This document shows, one piece after another, positions 43,874 through 54,965 of a DNA stretch of 64,000 nucleotides; position 1 is the first letter of the stretch, and every line of letters starts with the position of its first letter. A model generated the notes under the pieces. The model did not search any database and was not told the origin of the DNA. It worked only from the letters and a program-made list of their open reading frames with translations. This DNA comes from Eublepharis macularius (taxonomy: Eukaryota > Chordata > Lepidosauria > Squamata > Eublepharidae): contig NC_072792.1 in assembly GCF_028583425.1 (NCBI RefSeq), positions 156,060,676-156,124,675 on the forward strand, in the 5' to 3' direction. Made by a program: the position numbers and the translations under genes.

Positions 43874-44131
43874 TAGGGTTGCCAACTCCAGCTTGTAAAA
43901 TTCTTGGAGATTTTGGGGGTGGTGATTGGGGTGGGCAGAGTTTAGAGAGAGGAGGAAGCTCAGGATGCATGTGATGTCACTCTAGAATTTTCATTTCTCC
44001 TAGACTTTATGGTATACTATAGAGTTTTGCTTGCTAAAAGTTGCCATTTCCTCCAAGGAAACTGATCTCTGTAGTCAGATCAGTTGGAATTCTGGAAGAA
44101 GGCCAAAGCCCACTTGGAAGCTGGAAAAGCT
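43874..44131. mobile_element. TAGGGTTGCC-family dispersed element, opposite orientation
   Basis: Begins TAGGGTTGCCAACTCC and contains TTGCCATTTCCTCCAAGGAA and CTGATCTCTGTAGTC. The right tip is diverged. Confidence 0.55.
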
Positions 44132-44736
44132 AACTGACTCCCTCCTCCCGAATTTTGTTTCTGGAAATCAGCAGACTCTCAGGAACAGGGCAAAGGTATG
44201 CTTTGTTTCCACCAAACATAGGATTTGTTATGCTGGGTCCTGTGGGCAGGCTAGGGGATTGTGGCTGGTCCAAAGGAACCATTGAGCTTCATAGATGAGC
44301 TGGATTGTGTACTGAGCTCTATAATGAACCATGCTTCTTTTATCCTCTGCTTTCAATGAAGCAGGACCGCTACCCTTCTTTGCAGCTTATGACATCAATT
44401 GCTAGATCACCCAATCCGGAAGGGCGAAAGAAGACACACAAATATATCATGTTGGGAATTTACTCTCGCAGATAAATACAGTGAGGGAGTATACTGTTTC
44501 ACATTCCCTGCTTACCAGAGCAGTGAGAAATTCCAGCTGCAGCTCTTACCTGGGTTCATTCCTTCTGATGAGAGATCATTGGAAACTTGTGGCATAATTT
44601 TTTGGTAACATTGGGTTTATTTACGTCTTATTTATTTTGTATACTAGCAGAGCACAGGTAGAAGCAAACACCTTTGACCGTACCGCCCTGCAAGTGGGTA
44701 AGATTGAAAGCTGCCGGCGCCTGAGCATTCCAAGTC

Positions 44737-45053
44737 CAGCTTGGAAAATTCCTGGAGATTTGAGGACAGAGCCTGGAGAAGGCGGACTTTGAGGAGGGGA
44801 GGGAGCTCAGTGGAGATGTAAAATCAAAAAGAGTCCAGTAGCACCTTTAAGACTAACCAATTTTATTGTAGCATAAGCTTTTGAGAATCACAGTTCTCTT
44901 CGTCTAACTCCTCTGCATCAGTGGAGATGTGTTGCCATAGAGAGTCCAGCCTATAAAGTTGCCATTTGCTCCAGGGAACTGATCGCTGTAGTCTGGACAT
45001 CTGCTGTAATTCTGGCAGAACTCAAGGCCCCACCTGGAGGTTGGCAACCTTAA
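44737..45053. mobile_element. TAGGGTTGCC-family element split by a SINE
   Basis: Same internal order as 43874-44131, ending GGAGGTTGGCAACCTTA. It is interrupted at 44820-44917 by a SINE with a 13-bp target duplication. Confidence 0.6.
44820..44917 (-). mobile_element. GGACTC-type SINE with 13-bp target duplication
   Basis: TCAGTGGAGATGT occurs at 44807-44819 and 44918-44930, bracketing a 98-bp insert that reads on the minus strand GGTGCTACTGGACTC then a T-rich end. The long duplication marks this widespread family as a retroposon copied by LINE machinery. Confidence 0.75.
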
Positions 45054-45654
45054 CTCTTGTATTTGGGAGGTGGGGTGTCACGGAATGTGGAAAATGGAAC
45101 TGTTCAGGGGGGCATTTTTATAACAGGGAATAAGGCTTTGGTTTTATTGTCTGTGAAAATGTTTTATAGAGCTCATGGCATCGCTTATTGAATCTCAGCA
45201 AGAAAGGTGGACTATAAACCAAATAAATAAATTCATTAATTATACAGGGAGGTTGTTTCTTACTTTATTTGCAGGCAGGCATCTCTTCCCTCTCTTCGGC
45301 TGGGAAGAGACAACTTGTCCAAACTCTGGTGAGTGCTGGAAGTCAGCTATCAGGGAACCATCGCCTAACAATCAGCACCCATTGAGAAACGTGAGCATTC
45401 TATTGTTATAGGCCCTGGCTCCCATTAGGTGAGCAGGAGTCCATAACAATAGACCTACTCACAGCAATTACTTACATAGCACAGCCCCAAGATCATGACA
45501 ATTTACTTAGAAAGGTCAGTTCATGTATCGCAACCAACTATTCATTATTTAGGTATTTATATCCTGCTTTTTTCTCTGTTGGTGATCCAGCCACACTGGC
45601 TTGCACTGTGTCACTTAAACACTGACTCTCACAAGCATGGAAATGACAGCCAGC

Positions 45655-45890
45655 ATGTGGTAGCAGTTAGAGTGTCCGGCTAGAATTTAGGAGGCTTTAG
45701 TTCACATCTCTACTCTGCCATGGAAGCTCTCTCAGTGACCTTGGGCCAGTCACTTTTTCTCAGCCTACCCTAACTCATAAGTTTGCTGTGATAATAAAAT
45801 GATGCCAGAGAGACAGTGTTATTATAACTAGGCTACCTTAGTTCTCCATTGGGAAGAAAAGTAAAGTATAAAAATCCAATTAAATGCATA
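45655..45890 (+). repeat. tRNA-derived SINE (CTTGGGCC family)
   Basis: GTGGTAGCAGTTAGAGTGTC, CTTGGGCCAGTCACTTTTTC, then an AAATAAATT-rich tail. Further plus-strand copies or pieces: 3021-3215, 22311-22430 and 58122-58325; a 3' tail also at about 22960-23060. Confidence 0.65.
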
Positions 45891-48548
45891 AATAAATTAA
45901 ATTACAAGCCTGCTGTAGGTATGCTTGTTCCACTTGGACCTCTCCCATCTCCACTGAAGTTGCTACATAGAAAAATGCCACAAGGGCAGCGCTCAAATGT
46001 TCTTCATGGCCACATGTGTCTACAAGGGTCCCATCAGGGCAGCACTAGCTACCGTGTACTGCCAGGCCTTCTTCAAACATGCAAGGGAATGAAATGGCCA
46101 TGAGGTAGCACCTGGACCACTTCATGTCTACCAAGGAACAAATTTTGGAACGATCACCTATGTTACACACTCCCTGAAAACTGGCATATCTAATAAAGGG
46201 GAGATAAAAATTTTCACCCTGCTGTGCTAGCTTTCTGTTTGAGAGGAATTTAATTTTTAATGCAAAGGATCTGTCCTCTCAAGTAGTAGTTCCCTTAGGG
46301 CTCCACTGCCTCACTATCACCTCATTCTACTGCATATGTGAACCAGGCCTCGTGGAACCTGCCAAATGTTTATTCTGCAGTGGCAATAATAAATGGGTAT
46401 GGCTCATTGCAGCCAGCCGACAGCTTGGCAGTGATACAGAACTACCGTTGTTAATATTATAAGCTTTTTTAAAAAAAACCTTTGAGGTGGGGGGATTGTG
46501 AACTCCCAAATGTAGCTGCTCATTGCCAGTGGTGAAAATAAAAGGCACTCAGTATACGATCGTATGCCTATCTGTGTCTTTAAAGAAAAGGCTTGACTTA
46601 GAAATGGAAGAGGGTGGTGGTGATAAACAGGCTTAGCAAAAAGAGGAGGAAGGGGCGGGGCTACAAGACAGTAGATTCCCTCATAGATGTCAATGGGCCT
46701 CCATAATGGACTTAGAAGTTTGTAACTCCGCTTAGGGTGGCACTTTAAGAACATCAGCACCTGCAAGAAATTTTTGTCTGCCTTCACCACTAGCTTCCTT
46801 TTGCCACTCCTTTGGATTTTCAGCCCTAAGGGAAGGTGTTGCTTATACGCAGAAGCAGGTGATGATCTAAGGGAGGCTTCGGAGGACCAAGGGCCACTCT
46901 TTGCCTGTGTTTCTTGCGGGTACAGATGGGTGGTACAGATGCCACACAGACCTCTATGATCCAGCACCTTGATGTCCACCTCAGTAGGCATAATATGTAT
47001 CCGTTAAAGCGGTTAAAGCATAATAACTATCCTGACACTGGTTCTATAAAAGATTTATGTTGAAGCAGATTTTCTCTCTTCCCCTCCCCAGTTCCCCTAG
47101 TTAGCAGCAACTGAAGATTGGTAAATATGCAACTAGACAGTAAGGGCCTTTCCTCCCCTTTGCAACAGATTTTAATAATACATCGAGCCCCAAAGTAATT
47201 TACATCTCAATAAAATGCATATTCTTTCCCTGACTCATCCTTTGCTGTTCCTTAAGAGGACTGGGGAAAAAACCAAGGCTGCCAGCTGGCTATCTTAAGA
47301 CACACTTCTAAAACCCACCCTGATCTCCAACCGTTTTGTCTGCAACAACCATTGCTCTGCACAACCAGTGTATTAGATGCCTCCAAAGACTTACACAGGC
47401 ACACACAAATCTGGTGCTACAGGGGGTGTTATTAGATGTCACATCACACCAGTTGCTTGGCTAAGAGTTTCTGACAGTGATAGCATTCTCGTTTCCCCTG
47501 GAGAGAAACTGCTATGTGCAAAGGGCATATATATGAAACATAAACCCAAATCACAGGAACCCACATAACATGTCCATGCACATAATTGTAGTTAAAACCA
47601 AGGACCATCTAATCCACCAGATGACTCTGAGAAGCTCACAAGCAAGACATCCTCCTAATTTACAATCCACCTTTCTCACTGGGACTCAAGGCAGATATGA
47701 TAAACACTTTTCAATCAGTAACTAGATTACAAAACATGATAACATTTGATTCTAACAGCAGATTCCTAGAAAGACAAAATAGTGCAGTTGGTTTGGGACT
47801 GTAGAATGGGGGAGGAAAACAGAAGAATGCATAAAAACATTTATCTTTAAGGGCACAAGATAATCAGTGCAGGAAAAACTTCATCGCTAATAAAAGTTAC
47901 CTTTTATTAATCTATTTATTTTAGTAATCTAATATTCAGAGATGCACTACCTCTGTACATAGAAGTTCCATTTAGCTATCATCTCTTCCATGAAAAAGCC
48001 CTGCTGAATGAGTGACTCTTACCACATGTCATGGCAATTAATTCCATGAGCTAAATGTCAATTGCTCTGTGAAGAAATACTTCTGTTTTTTTCAGTGAGC
48101 AACCTACTGCTCAGTGGATGGTTCTGAATTCTAGTGTTATGATAGAGAGAGAGGCCTATATCTGTCTGTTGGATTGAATCCCACAATGGTACCGTGGAAG
48201 AGATGTTTTATTTAATGCAGCTCCATTCGCCCAAGAGCTATTGTAAAACCAATCACTGATTCTTCACTTCTGAACAGTGCTGCTGTGTACAAAAATCAAA
48301 AGACAAAAGGCTGTCTGATACCGTGATTACAGTCTGATTTGCAATATGGTTTGATTGAAGATCATTATCGGAAGAGGAGTTACTGCAATACACTTTACAC
48401 TGTGTCATGCGTAAGTAGAAGTACAACATGGGATACAGGCAAGTAGACTTGGCAGAAAGACTATTTGCCATGACTTTCTAGTGTTTCTGTTTGCTCAAAC
48501 GCTCTTGGATGAGCAGGAATGTTCTGTGGGATCCAGCCCATTACAGTT
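45891..48548. other. intergenic, contains a 195-codon open frame of doubtful meaning
   Basis: The minus-strand frame 46404-46991 overlaps a dispersed-repeat motif (CCTAAGCGGAGTTACAAAC) and shows no domain. Rest unique. Confidence 0.4.
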
Positions 48549-48755
48549 TTATCCTGCCCTTCTTCCAAGGAACACAGAGTGCTTACCTCCTTCTCCCCTC
48601 CTCCATGTTGTCCTTACAACAACTCTGTGAGGTCATTTAAACAGAGTGAATGACTAACTCAAGATCATCCAGTGAGCTTCCGTGGCAGAATGGGGAATCA
48701 AACCTGTGTCTCCCCAGTCCAGCACTAACTGGCAAACCCCACTGGTTCTGCATGA

Positions 48756-50040
48756 ACCATAACTTCACCAATATCCATAACAGTCTCCTCCAGAATGTCC
48801 AGGCCTTTGATCATAGCAAAGGTGCTCCAATGCTTTGACCATTTTAATGGTGCTTTCCCTGTATTTCTTTCCAGCTTTCAGATATATTTTTTTGAGGTGG
48901 GACACATTCGTGCATAAGATACGTCGATTTTGTGTTGTTTTCATAAATGTTGTAAGTAAACTTCAGTTTATTTATTCTTTACCAGGTCAGTCCATAAGCA
49001 GTGTGGCGTCTGAAATGGAAGATCCAACCAGCAGGGCTCTTGCCCTCCTTTGGTCCCACTGGTTCTTCAGTGAGCCCGTCTGTTCCATTCACAATCACTC
49101 CTGAAGATGAGCCTTCCAAAGGGATTCCAAAGAGGTGGAGTGATGGCAGAGTTCCATGTGGTCACTCCTTAAGAGTGTACCTTCCTTTCTACTTTGTGGT
49201 TGCACATGCTAATCTTTCCTTTTTTGGTCTGCGCTTTAAAAGCATGTTAATGCCTTGCTTTTATAATTTTCAAGAGCAGGTCTTGTGATATAGACCAGCA
49301 TCCTTTTTCAGTAGCTCAATGGACATTTATTACTAAAGCAGCTGTAACTCTTAAAATGGCTTTAACAGACGGCTTCCTTTCCTTCATTCTATATTGGGCA
49401 CTTTATTCTTGAATTGAAAAGAGTGTATGTAAAAGGGCAAAAACTTGAGAGATTTTCAGCGCAATCCTAGCAGTGACATTGTGCTAAGCTTATTGGCTTC
49501 GATGGATTTAGGAGGGTATAATGCTGCTGAGGATAGCAGGGTTAATGGCCTCATACAGACTTTTTCAAAAGGAAAATAGTAATGCAATATCTTTTGAAGG
49601 GGGGACCAACCAGAATATTAAAAAATAGTGGAAGATTCTCAGAAGGAGTCGGTGGAATGGCTCTTTCCCCACTCCCCCCCAAACTGTTGAAAACTGCTCA
49701 GGTCAAGCAAAATGAGCTACAGGATAGGGCACTGCAGTGACTCATGGGCATTGGGTAAAATTGCCTCTTTCTCTTCTATTTGCATCAGCAGAGAAGGGAG
49801 AAAGGTGATTGTGTCTCATCCTGTGGTACATTTTACTTGCTTCCCAGGTCTCAGAGAGGAGTTTGGGGCTTTTCAGGAAAACGGGGGGAAAGCCACCCAA
49901 CCAACTTCTTCCACAAACTCTTGTGGAAGATTCAGCCCACTGAGTGAAAACTTTCAGGCTGGATGTTCAGCAGAGCTCAGAGAATGATGAGGAAGCCCAT
50001 TGTTTGAAGAATCTTCTCCCTCCCAGTAGCATCCATCCCT
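48756..50040. other. intergenic, nothing recognised
   Basis: Unique sequence between a SINE and MITE copy 5. No exon with paired splice sites was found. Confidence 0.4.
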
Positions 50041-50045
50041 AATAG

Positions 50046-50302
50046 CAGGGCTTTTTTTCAGCTGGAACACGGTGGAACGGAGTTCCGGAACCTCTTGAAA
50101 ATGGTCACATGGCTGGTGGGCCCGCCTCCTGATCTCCAGACAGAGGGGAGTTGAGATTGCCCTCTGCGCCAAGTGGCGCGGAGGGCAATCTCAACTCCCC
50201 TCTGTCTGGAGATCAGGGGGCGGGCCTACCAGCGATGTGACCATTTTCGCCGAGTGCAACCCAGTGAGTTCCACCACCTCTTTTCCCAAAAAAAAAGCCC
50301 TG
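50046..50302. mobile_element. foldback hAT-like MITE, copy 5
   Basis: Complete element flanked by CCTAATAG and CCCAATAG (7 of 8 identical). The centre is GCGCCAAGTGGCGC, itself a small palindrome. Confidence 0.9.
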
Positions 50303-50669
50303 CCCAATAGTGTCTGTTTGCACATGGCTCCATATTATCTCTTGATGTCTGTAATACCTCCTAGCCTCCATTTCAAAATGGCTTGGGATTTCTCCGTCAT
50401 GCTCTTGTTGTGAGCAGTTCTGGAGAACTCACTGTGTTGTAATATTCTGATTGGTGCTAATAAAAAAAAAATCTTACTCTTCTGGGAAATTTTTCTATGA
50501 ACCAACATAGCGACCTACAGTATTTATTCTCAGATTAATTGATATTTGATTTAATGACCTGAAGTCTTTCGAAGGTATCACTTCCCCTCCTATGAGCCTG
50601 CCCATGGCTTGAGATTCGCCACCATTGCCTGCATTAACAGAGGTATGGTTGGTGGGAACATAGGGCAGG

Positions 50670-51060
50670 ACTTTATTTATTTATTCGATTTATACCCCGC
50701 CCTCCCCACAGATGGGCTCAGGGCAGCTAACAACATTAAAATACATTAAAATTACAAAAACATAAAATCCATAATAATTTGGGGCTTTGAGCACTGGAGG
50801 AAGCAGGTTAGCCCTTCATCCGGGGTTGTCACTCAGGACAGCTGGGCAGCCCAAGGCCACTTCACAGCCCCCTGTGGGCTGCTCGGAAGCAGAGGCCCCA
50901 AGGGCCCGGGACGCCTCCCGCTCATGATCGCCTCCAGGGAGAGGCTCCCGACGAGCCCGGGGGCTGGCCTTTGTCAGCCTTCGCCAGCAGGCATGCCTCT
51001 TTTTCAGTTGTAGCCTTCACCGGCAGGCGTGCCTCTTTTTCAGTTGTAGCCTCCAGACAG
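50670..51060. repeat. dispersed repeat tail with a short tandem duplication
   Basis: Begins TTTATTTATTTATTCGATTT then ATACCCCGCCCTCCCCACAG, a common dispersed-repeat end, followed by GC-rich sequence. A unit with GGCATGCCTCTTTTTCAGTTG repeats twice in tandem at about 50980-51050. Confidence 0.5.
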
Positions 51061-51226
51061 GGAAATTCCATACCCTGCCAAAATTTATTAATCAAAACTA
51101 TTTTATTCCAAAGGGTTTTTTGTATTTTATTTAATCAATTTTTTGTTTCACTTTTTACCTAAAAGATTCCAGAGTGGTTTACCTGCTGAATAGATGCTGT
51201 TTTAGTTGGATGGACAGTAGAACAAC

Positions 51227-51463
51227 CAGGGCTTTTTTTCTGGGAAAAGAGGTGGTGGAACTCAGTGGGTTGCCCTCAGAGAAAATGGTCACATGGCTGC
51301 TGGCCCCGCCCCCTGATCTCCAGACAGAGGGGAGTTTAGATTTCCCTCGCAATCTCAACTCCCCTCTGTCTGGAGATCAGGGGGCGGGGCCACCAGCCAT
51401 GTGACCATTTTCAAGAGGTTCCGGAACTCCGTTCCCCCGCGTTCCCCCTGAAAAAAAGCCCTG
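51227..51463. mobile_element. foldback hAT-like MITE, copy 6 (short centre)
   Basis: Perfect 8-bp target duplication AGAACAAC at both sides. About 20 bp shorter than the other copies because the central GCGCCGCTGAG segment is missing, leaving TTTCCCTCGCAATC at the turn. Confidence 0.93.
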
Positions 51464-51564
51464 AGAACAACTATTTTATTAATGATTTTTCTGTTCTCTG
51501 CTAACATTACTGTTTTTAAGTGTTGTGTGTTTTGTGCTGCTGCTGGTTGCTGGTTTTAGATTTC

Positions 51565-51658
51565 TTACAGTGCAGTCCTATGCAGACTTACACCAGTCTA
51601 ATTCCATTGAAATCAATAAGCTTAGACTGTAATAAGTCTACACAGGATTGTACTGTAA
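51565..51658. mobile_element. 94-bp palindromic mini-element
   Basis: TTACAGTGCAGTCCTATGCAG at the left recurs inverted as CACAGGATTGTACTGTAA at the right, around a CCATTGAAATCAAT centre. Related palindromic pieces: 16610-16695, 24650-24725, 25690-25775, 28431-28490 and 38470-38540. Confidence 0.55.
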
Positions 51659-52200
51659 ATTAGGTATCATACTGTTTATTGTTTTCAGTTTCTAACTTTA
51701 TGTAACTACTGTTTTCATAGTAGAAAATCTGGGCATATATCTTATAGACAAACAGACACATAAATACATACATACATATTTTGAAATACATATATGGAGC
51801 TTTTGTATGTGGTTTGTGTATATTTTAATTATCTGGAAATAAAAAAGTATCATACAGGTACTGGCCCTTACTCTGTAATCTAACATACTGAGAAGCTGTG
51901 AAGATAGATGAGTAAAAGATTCTGAATAATGCCTTATAACTCTATACAGTATATTTTTATTTCACCCTTCCTCTAAGAAGCTCAAGGTAGGTGGGGGGGG
52001 ATGTCATTTTATCTTCATAACAACCCTGTGAGGTAGGCTAGGCGGCAAGTGAGTGGCCCAAGGTCGCATGCAATGCAATTGCCCACTGAAATCAATGAAC
52101 ATTTTTGAATGGCACTGCCAATGAGTGCCACAGATTTGAACCGTCAGCTGCTGAGCTCTGATTCAGTCAACACTATAATCACCACATCACATTGGCTCAC

Positions 52201-53199
52201 AAATGCTATGCCTCACTTTACAGACTGAAATCTCATCAAGACTCATGTGTACTAACAGATAAGTTGTAAAAAGATACCATCTGATAACACCAGTTTATGA
52301 CCTTATAATGGCTTGATTCCCCCAGCCCCCAGGAAATATGCTTTAAATATTCCTATTAACTTTTCTAATTCTTCTTTCAGGATTTTTTTTTGTGGAGGGG
52401 GGGACTATAATTCATTATGGTAATTAGTTGTGGTTGCTCCTAAGACAGCAAATCATTGTATACAGATTCAGAATACTAAGTGAATTTCATGGGTAATTGT
52501 TTAAGAGACCATCGGTAAGCTGATGCCGCCATTCCATTTGCGAATTTATTTGAAAGGAGGGACAGGGAGAAAAAATATAATAAGACCTCAGTTTTGTTTT
52601 ATTAAGCAGTCACAAGAGCTTACGGAAGGTGTAAAATTGAGGGCACTTGGAAATGAGGTCATCTGTTTATCCACAGAGGAGATGCAGGATGGGCCGAGAG
52701 TTAAACTAATATAACCCCAGCTGCAATTTAAAATTAATTTCAGCAGTGCCTTAATGTTTGAAATTAACATCATGGAAATTTAATCCACCCTTTGGCAAAT
52801 TCAAAAACTATGTCATATGCAATTATTAAATAAAGTAACAGCTATCTTGATTTTTTTTTTTAAAAACCCACAAATATTCCAAAAAGAAAAGTCACAGATC
52901 TACCATTCTTCTTTTATTATAGATAGAAAAGATCCGTAAGTGGGACATGCATGTTCAAGAGAGGACGGTGCACACAGCAGAAACTCTGCTTGCCTGTTTT
53001 TGCTATGCCAGTTCAGCCAGAGAGATGGGCCACTTTTAAATCACTGACGGCTTATCTCTTCTGCATTGTAGTATATAGTCTCCGTGCCCTACTCCATCAT
53101 GAACCTTCAGGAGCAACATAAAGTCTCGTGATGTGATAAAGTCGAGGCTAAGGGCAAGAAGAGTTTCATGTTACAATTACTATATGGAGCCCACTAGTT
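52201..53199. other. intergenic, nothing recognised
   Basis: AT-rich unique sequence up to the LINE 3' end at 53200. Confidence 0.4.
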
Positions 53200-53632
53200 A
53201 TGACCCTCCTTACAAGCCTTGGTCTCCATGCTCTTACTTGGAGAGGTGAGGTGGGTGGTGACCAGAGACAGGGCTTTTTCAGTGATGGCCCCTTGTGTGT
53301 GCAATGTCCTTCCTCTTGAGGCTCACCTGGCACCTGCTCTACTCTTTTAGCTTTCTTTTTACTCAGACTTTTAACTAAGGGGTCTGATCTTTTAAAATTA
53401 CTTCTAGCCCGAGGATCATTTTATACCACTACATGTTTCATTCTCTGACTGGGTTTTTAACGGCTTATTAGTTTTAATGATTTTCATGCTGTTTTGTGAC
53501 TGTTATATTTTACTTAGTTCTCTGGAGCAGGTTCTCTGGAGACGTGGCGTAGAAAGGTTCTAAATAAACAGAGATACTAAATAGTAAGATGCCTTGAGCA
53601 GGTCTATATATACATTATAAATAAATCAATAC
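53200..53632 (+). mobile_element. 3' end of an L2/CR1-like LINE
   Basis: Reads like the C-terminal part of the same LINE type (RDRAFSVMAP, then LEAHLAP), followed by the untranslated tail that ends in an AAATAAA-rich stretch. 5'-truncated, as usual for LINE copies. Confidence 0.6.
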
Positions 53633-54338
53633 ACAGAGGCTATTCCAATTGCCACTCGTTATGCCCAAGTGGCCCAGAGAGAGGCTTGGTTCAAGCAGCC
53701 ATGATACTCCTACCCTTACTCCAGTTATTGTATGGCAACCTGATTGTTTGAAGCTTCCAGAACATGAAGAATGCCCCATAAGATTCTCTTTTCACTGCTT
53801 AACTTTAGTAGCTGCCATCGGAAGACAACTCACCTGTGCAAGTGACTCCATTGAGGAATGACATTGTACAAATGGCCTCTGTAGCTATGCTTTGAACAGA
53901 TGCTTGATGTATAGAATACAGGAATTTTTGTGTGGCACAGAGTAAAACACAAACGACTTGCTAGTTGCTGGGCATTAAGCTCACGGATGGGGTCACATGA
54001 TCTGCTGGGAAGGCATAAGACACAGCTAAGCTGCATCTTGTTAATGTTTCAATGGGAGACCTCCCTTGAGGAATGCTACTTATTTATTTTTATTTTATTC
54101 ATTTATTTATATTTCACTGTTCCTCCCAATGGGGAGCAAAAACAGCTTGCCACCATTCTTTCCACCTTCATTTTCTCACAACAACCCTGTGAGGTAGGCT
54201 TGGTTGAGAGAATGTGACTGGTCCAAGGTTACCCAGTGAGCTTCCATGGCAGAGTAGGGATGGCTCTAGTTCTGCTGAACCATTCATAGTGCCTTTACGG
54301 GGCAGAACACCAGGTCCAATCTCTGGCACCTCCAATTA

Positions 54339-54585
54339 ATAACAACAACATTCGATTTATATAGCTCCCTTCAGGACAACGTAATGCCCACACAGAACGG
54401 TTTAAAAAGTGTATTATTATCCTCACAACAATCACCCTGTGAGTTGGGTGGGACTGAGAGAGCTCCTGGGAGCTGTGACTGACCCAAGGTCACCCAGCTG
54501 GCTTCAAGCAGAGGAGTGGGGAATCAAACCTGGCTCTCCAGATTAGAGTCCTGCCGCTCTTAACCACTACACCAAATTGGCTCTC
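54339..54585 (-). repeat. tRNA-derived SINE (GTTGTTGTT-tailed family), copy 3
   Basis: Same layout; lies about 0.3 kb downstream of exon C of the unrecognised candidate gene in the transcript sense. Confidence 0.8.
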
Positions 54586-54876
54586 TGGATCAGATGTTAG
54601 GGGATGTGAAAGTCCTCTGCTAGAGATCTTAGGCAGCTGCTGCCAGTCAGAAGAGGCAGTTCTGACCTCGATAGACTAATAGTCTCTGACTCCATATATG
54701 GCAGCTTTGTGTATTTGTAGATTAATGATATAATATCACAAACTGAGCCCGTGTTGGCACTAACTTTGAAACGTTTGTCTTGCTCGATTGCACAGTGTTA
54801 TATTGAAACGAGCAGGGGCGGAAGGCAGGGTATTTCTTGCCAGGAGATGATGACCCGTTTAAATTTCTGTCCCTAG

Positions 54877-54965
54877 TCAGAGTTGGCGTTTCGGTGCATC
54901 ATCATCACTCAGTTCTAGGATGATGCTAAGCCTCGGTTGGACTGGTGAACGCCGTTTACAGATGC
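54877..54965 (-). CDS. unrecognised candidate gene, exon C (terminal, with stop)
   Basis: The acceptor TCTCCATCCCAG is followed by 89 nt that, joined in phase 1, read GICKRRSPVQ and end LELSDDDAPKRQL before TGA. The tail has a basic KRR patch, a hydrophobic LSIIL stretch and an acidic SDDD run, suggesting a short linear motif, but I cannot assign one. With exons A and B the frame is 75 codons. No convincing AATAAA was seen just downstream. It could also be the 3' end of a longer protein whose upstream exons were not found. Confidence 0.42.

Noticed and set aside
46404-46991. 195-codon minus-strand open frame
   Set aside because: No domain or splice context, and part of it lies in a dispersed-repeat motif; the length is possible by chance.
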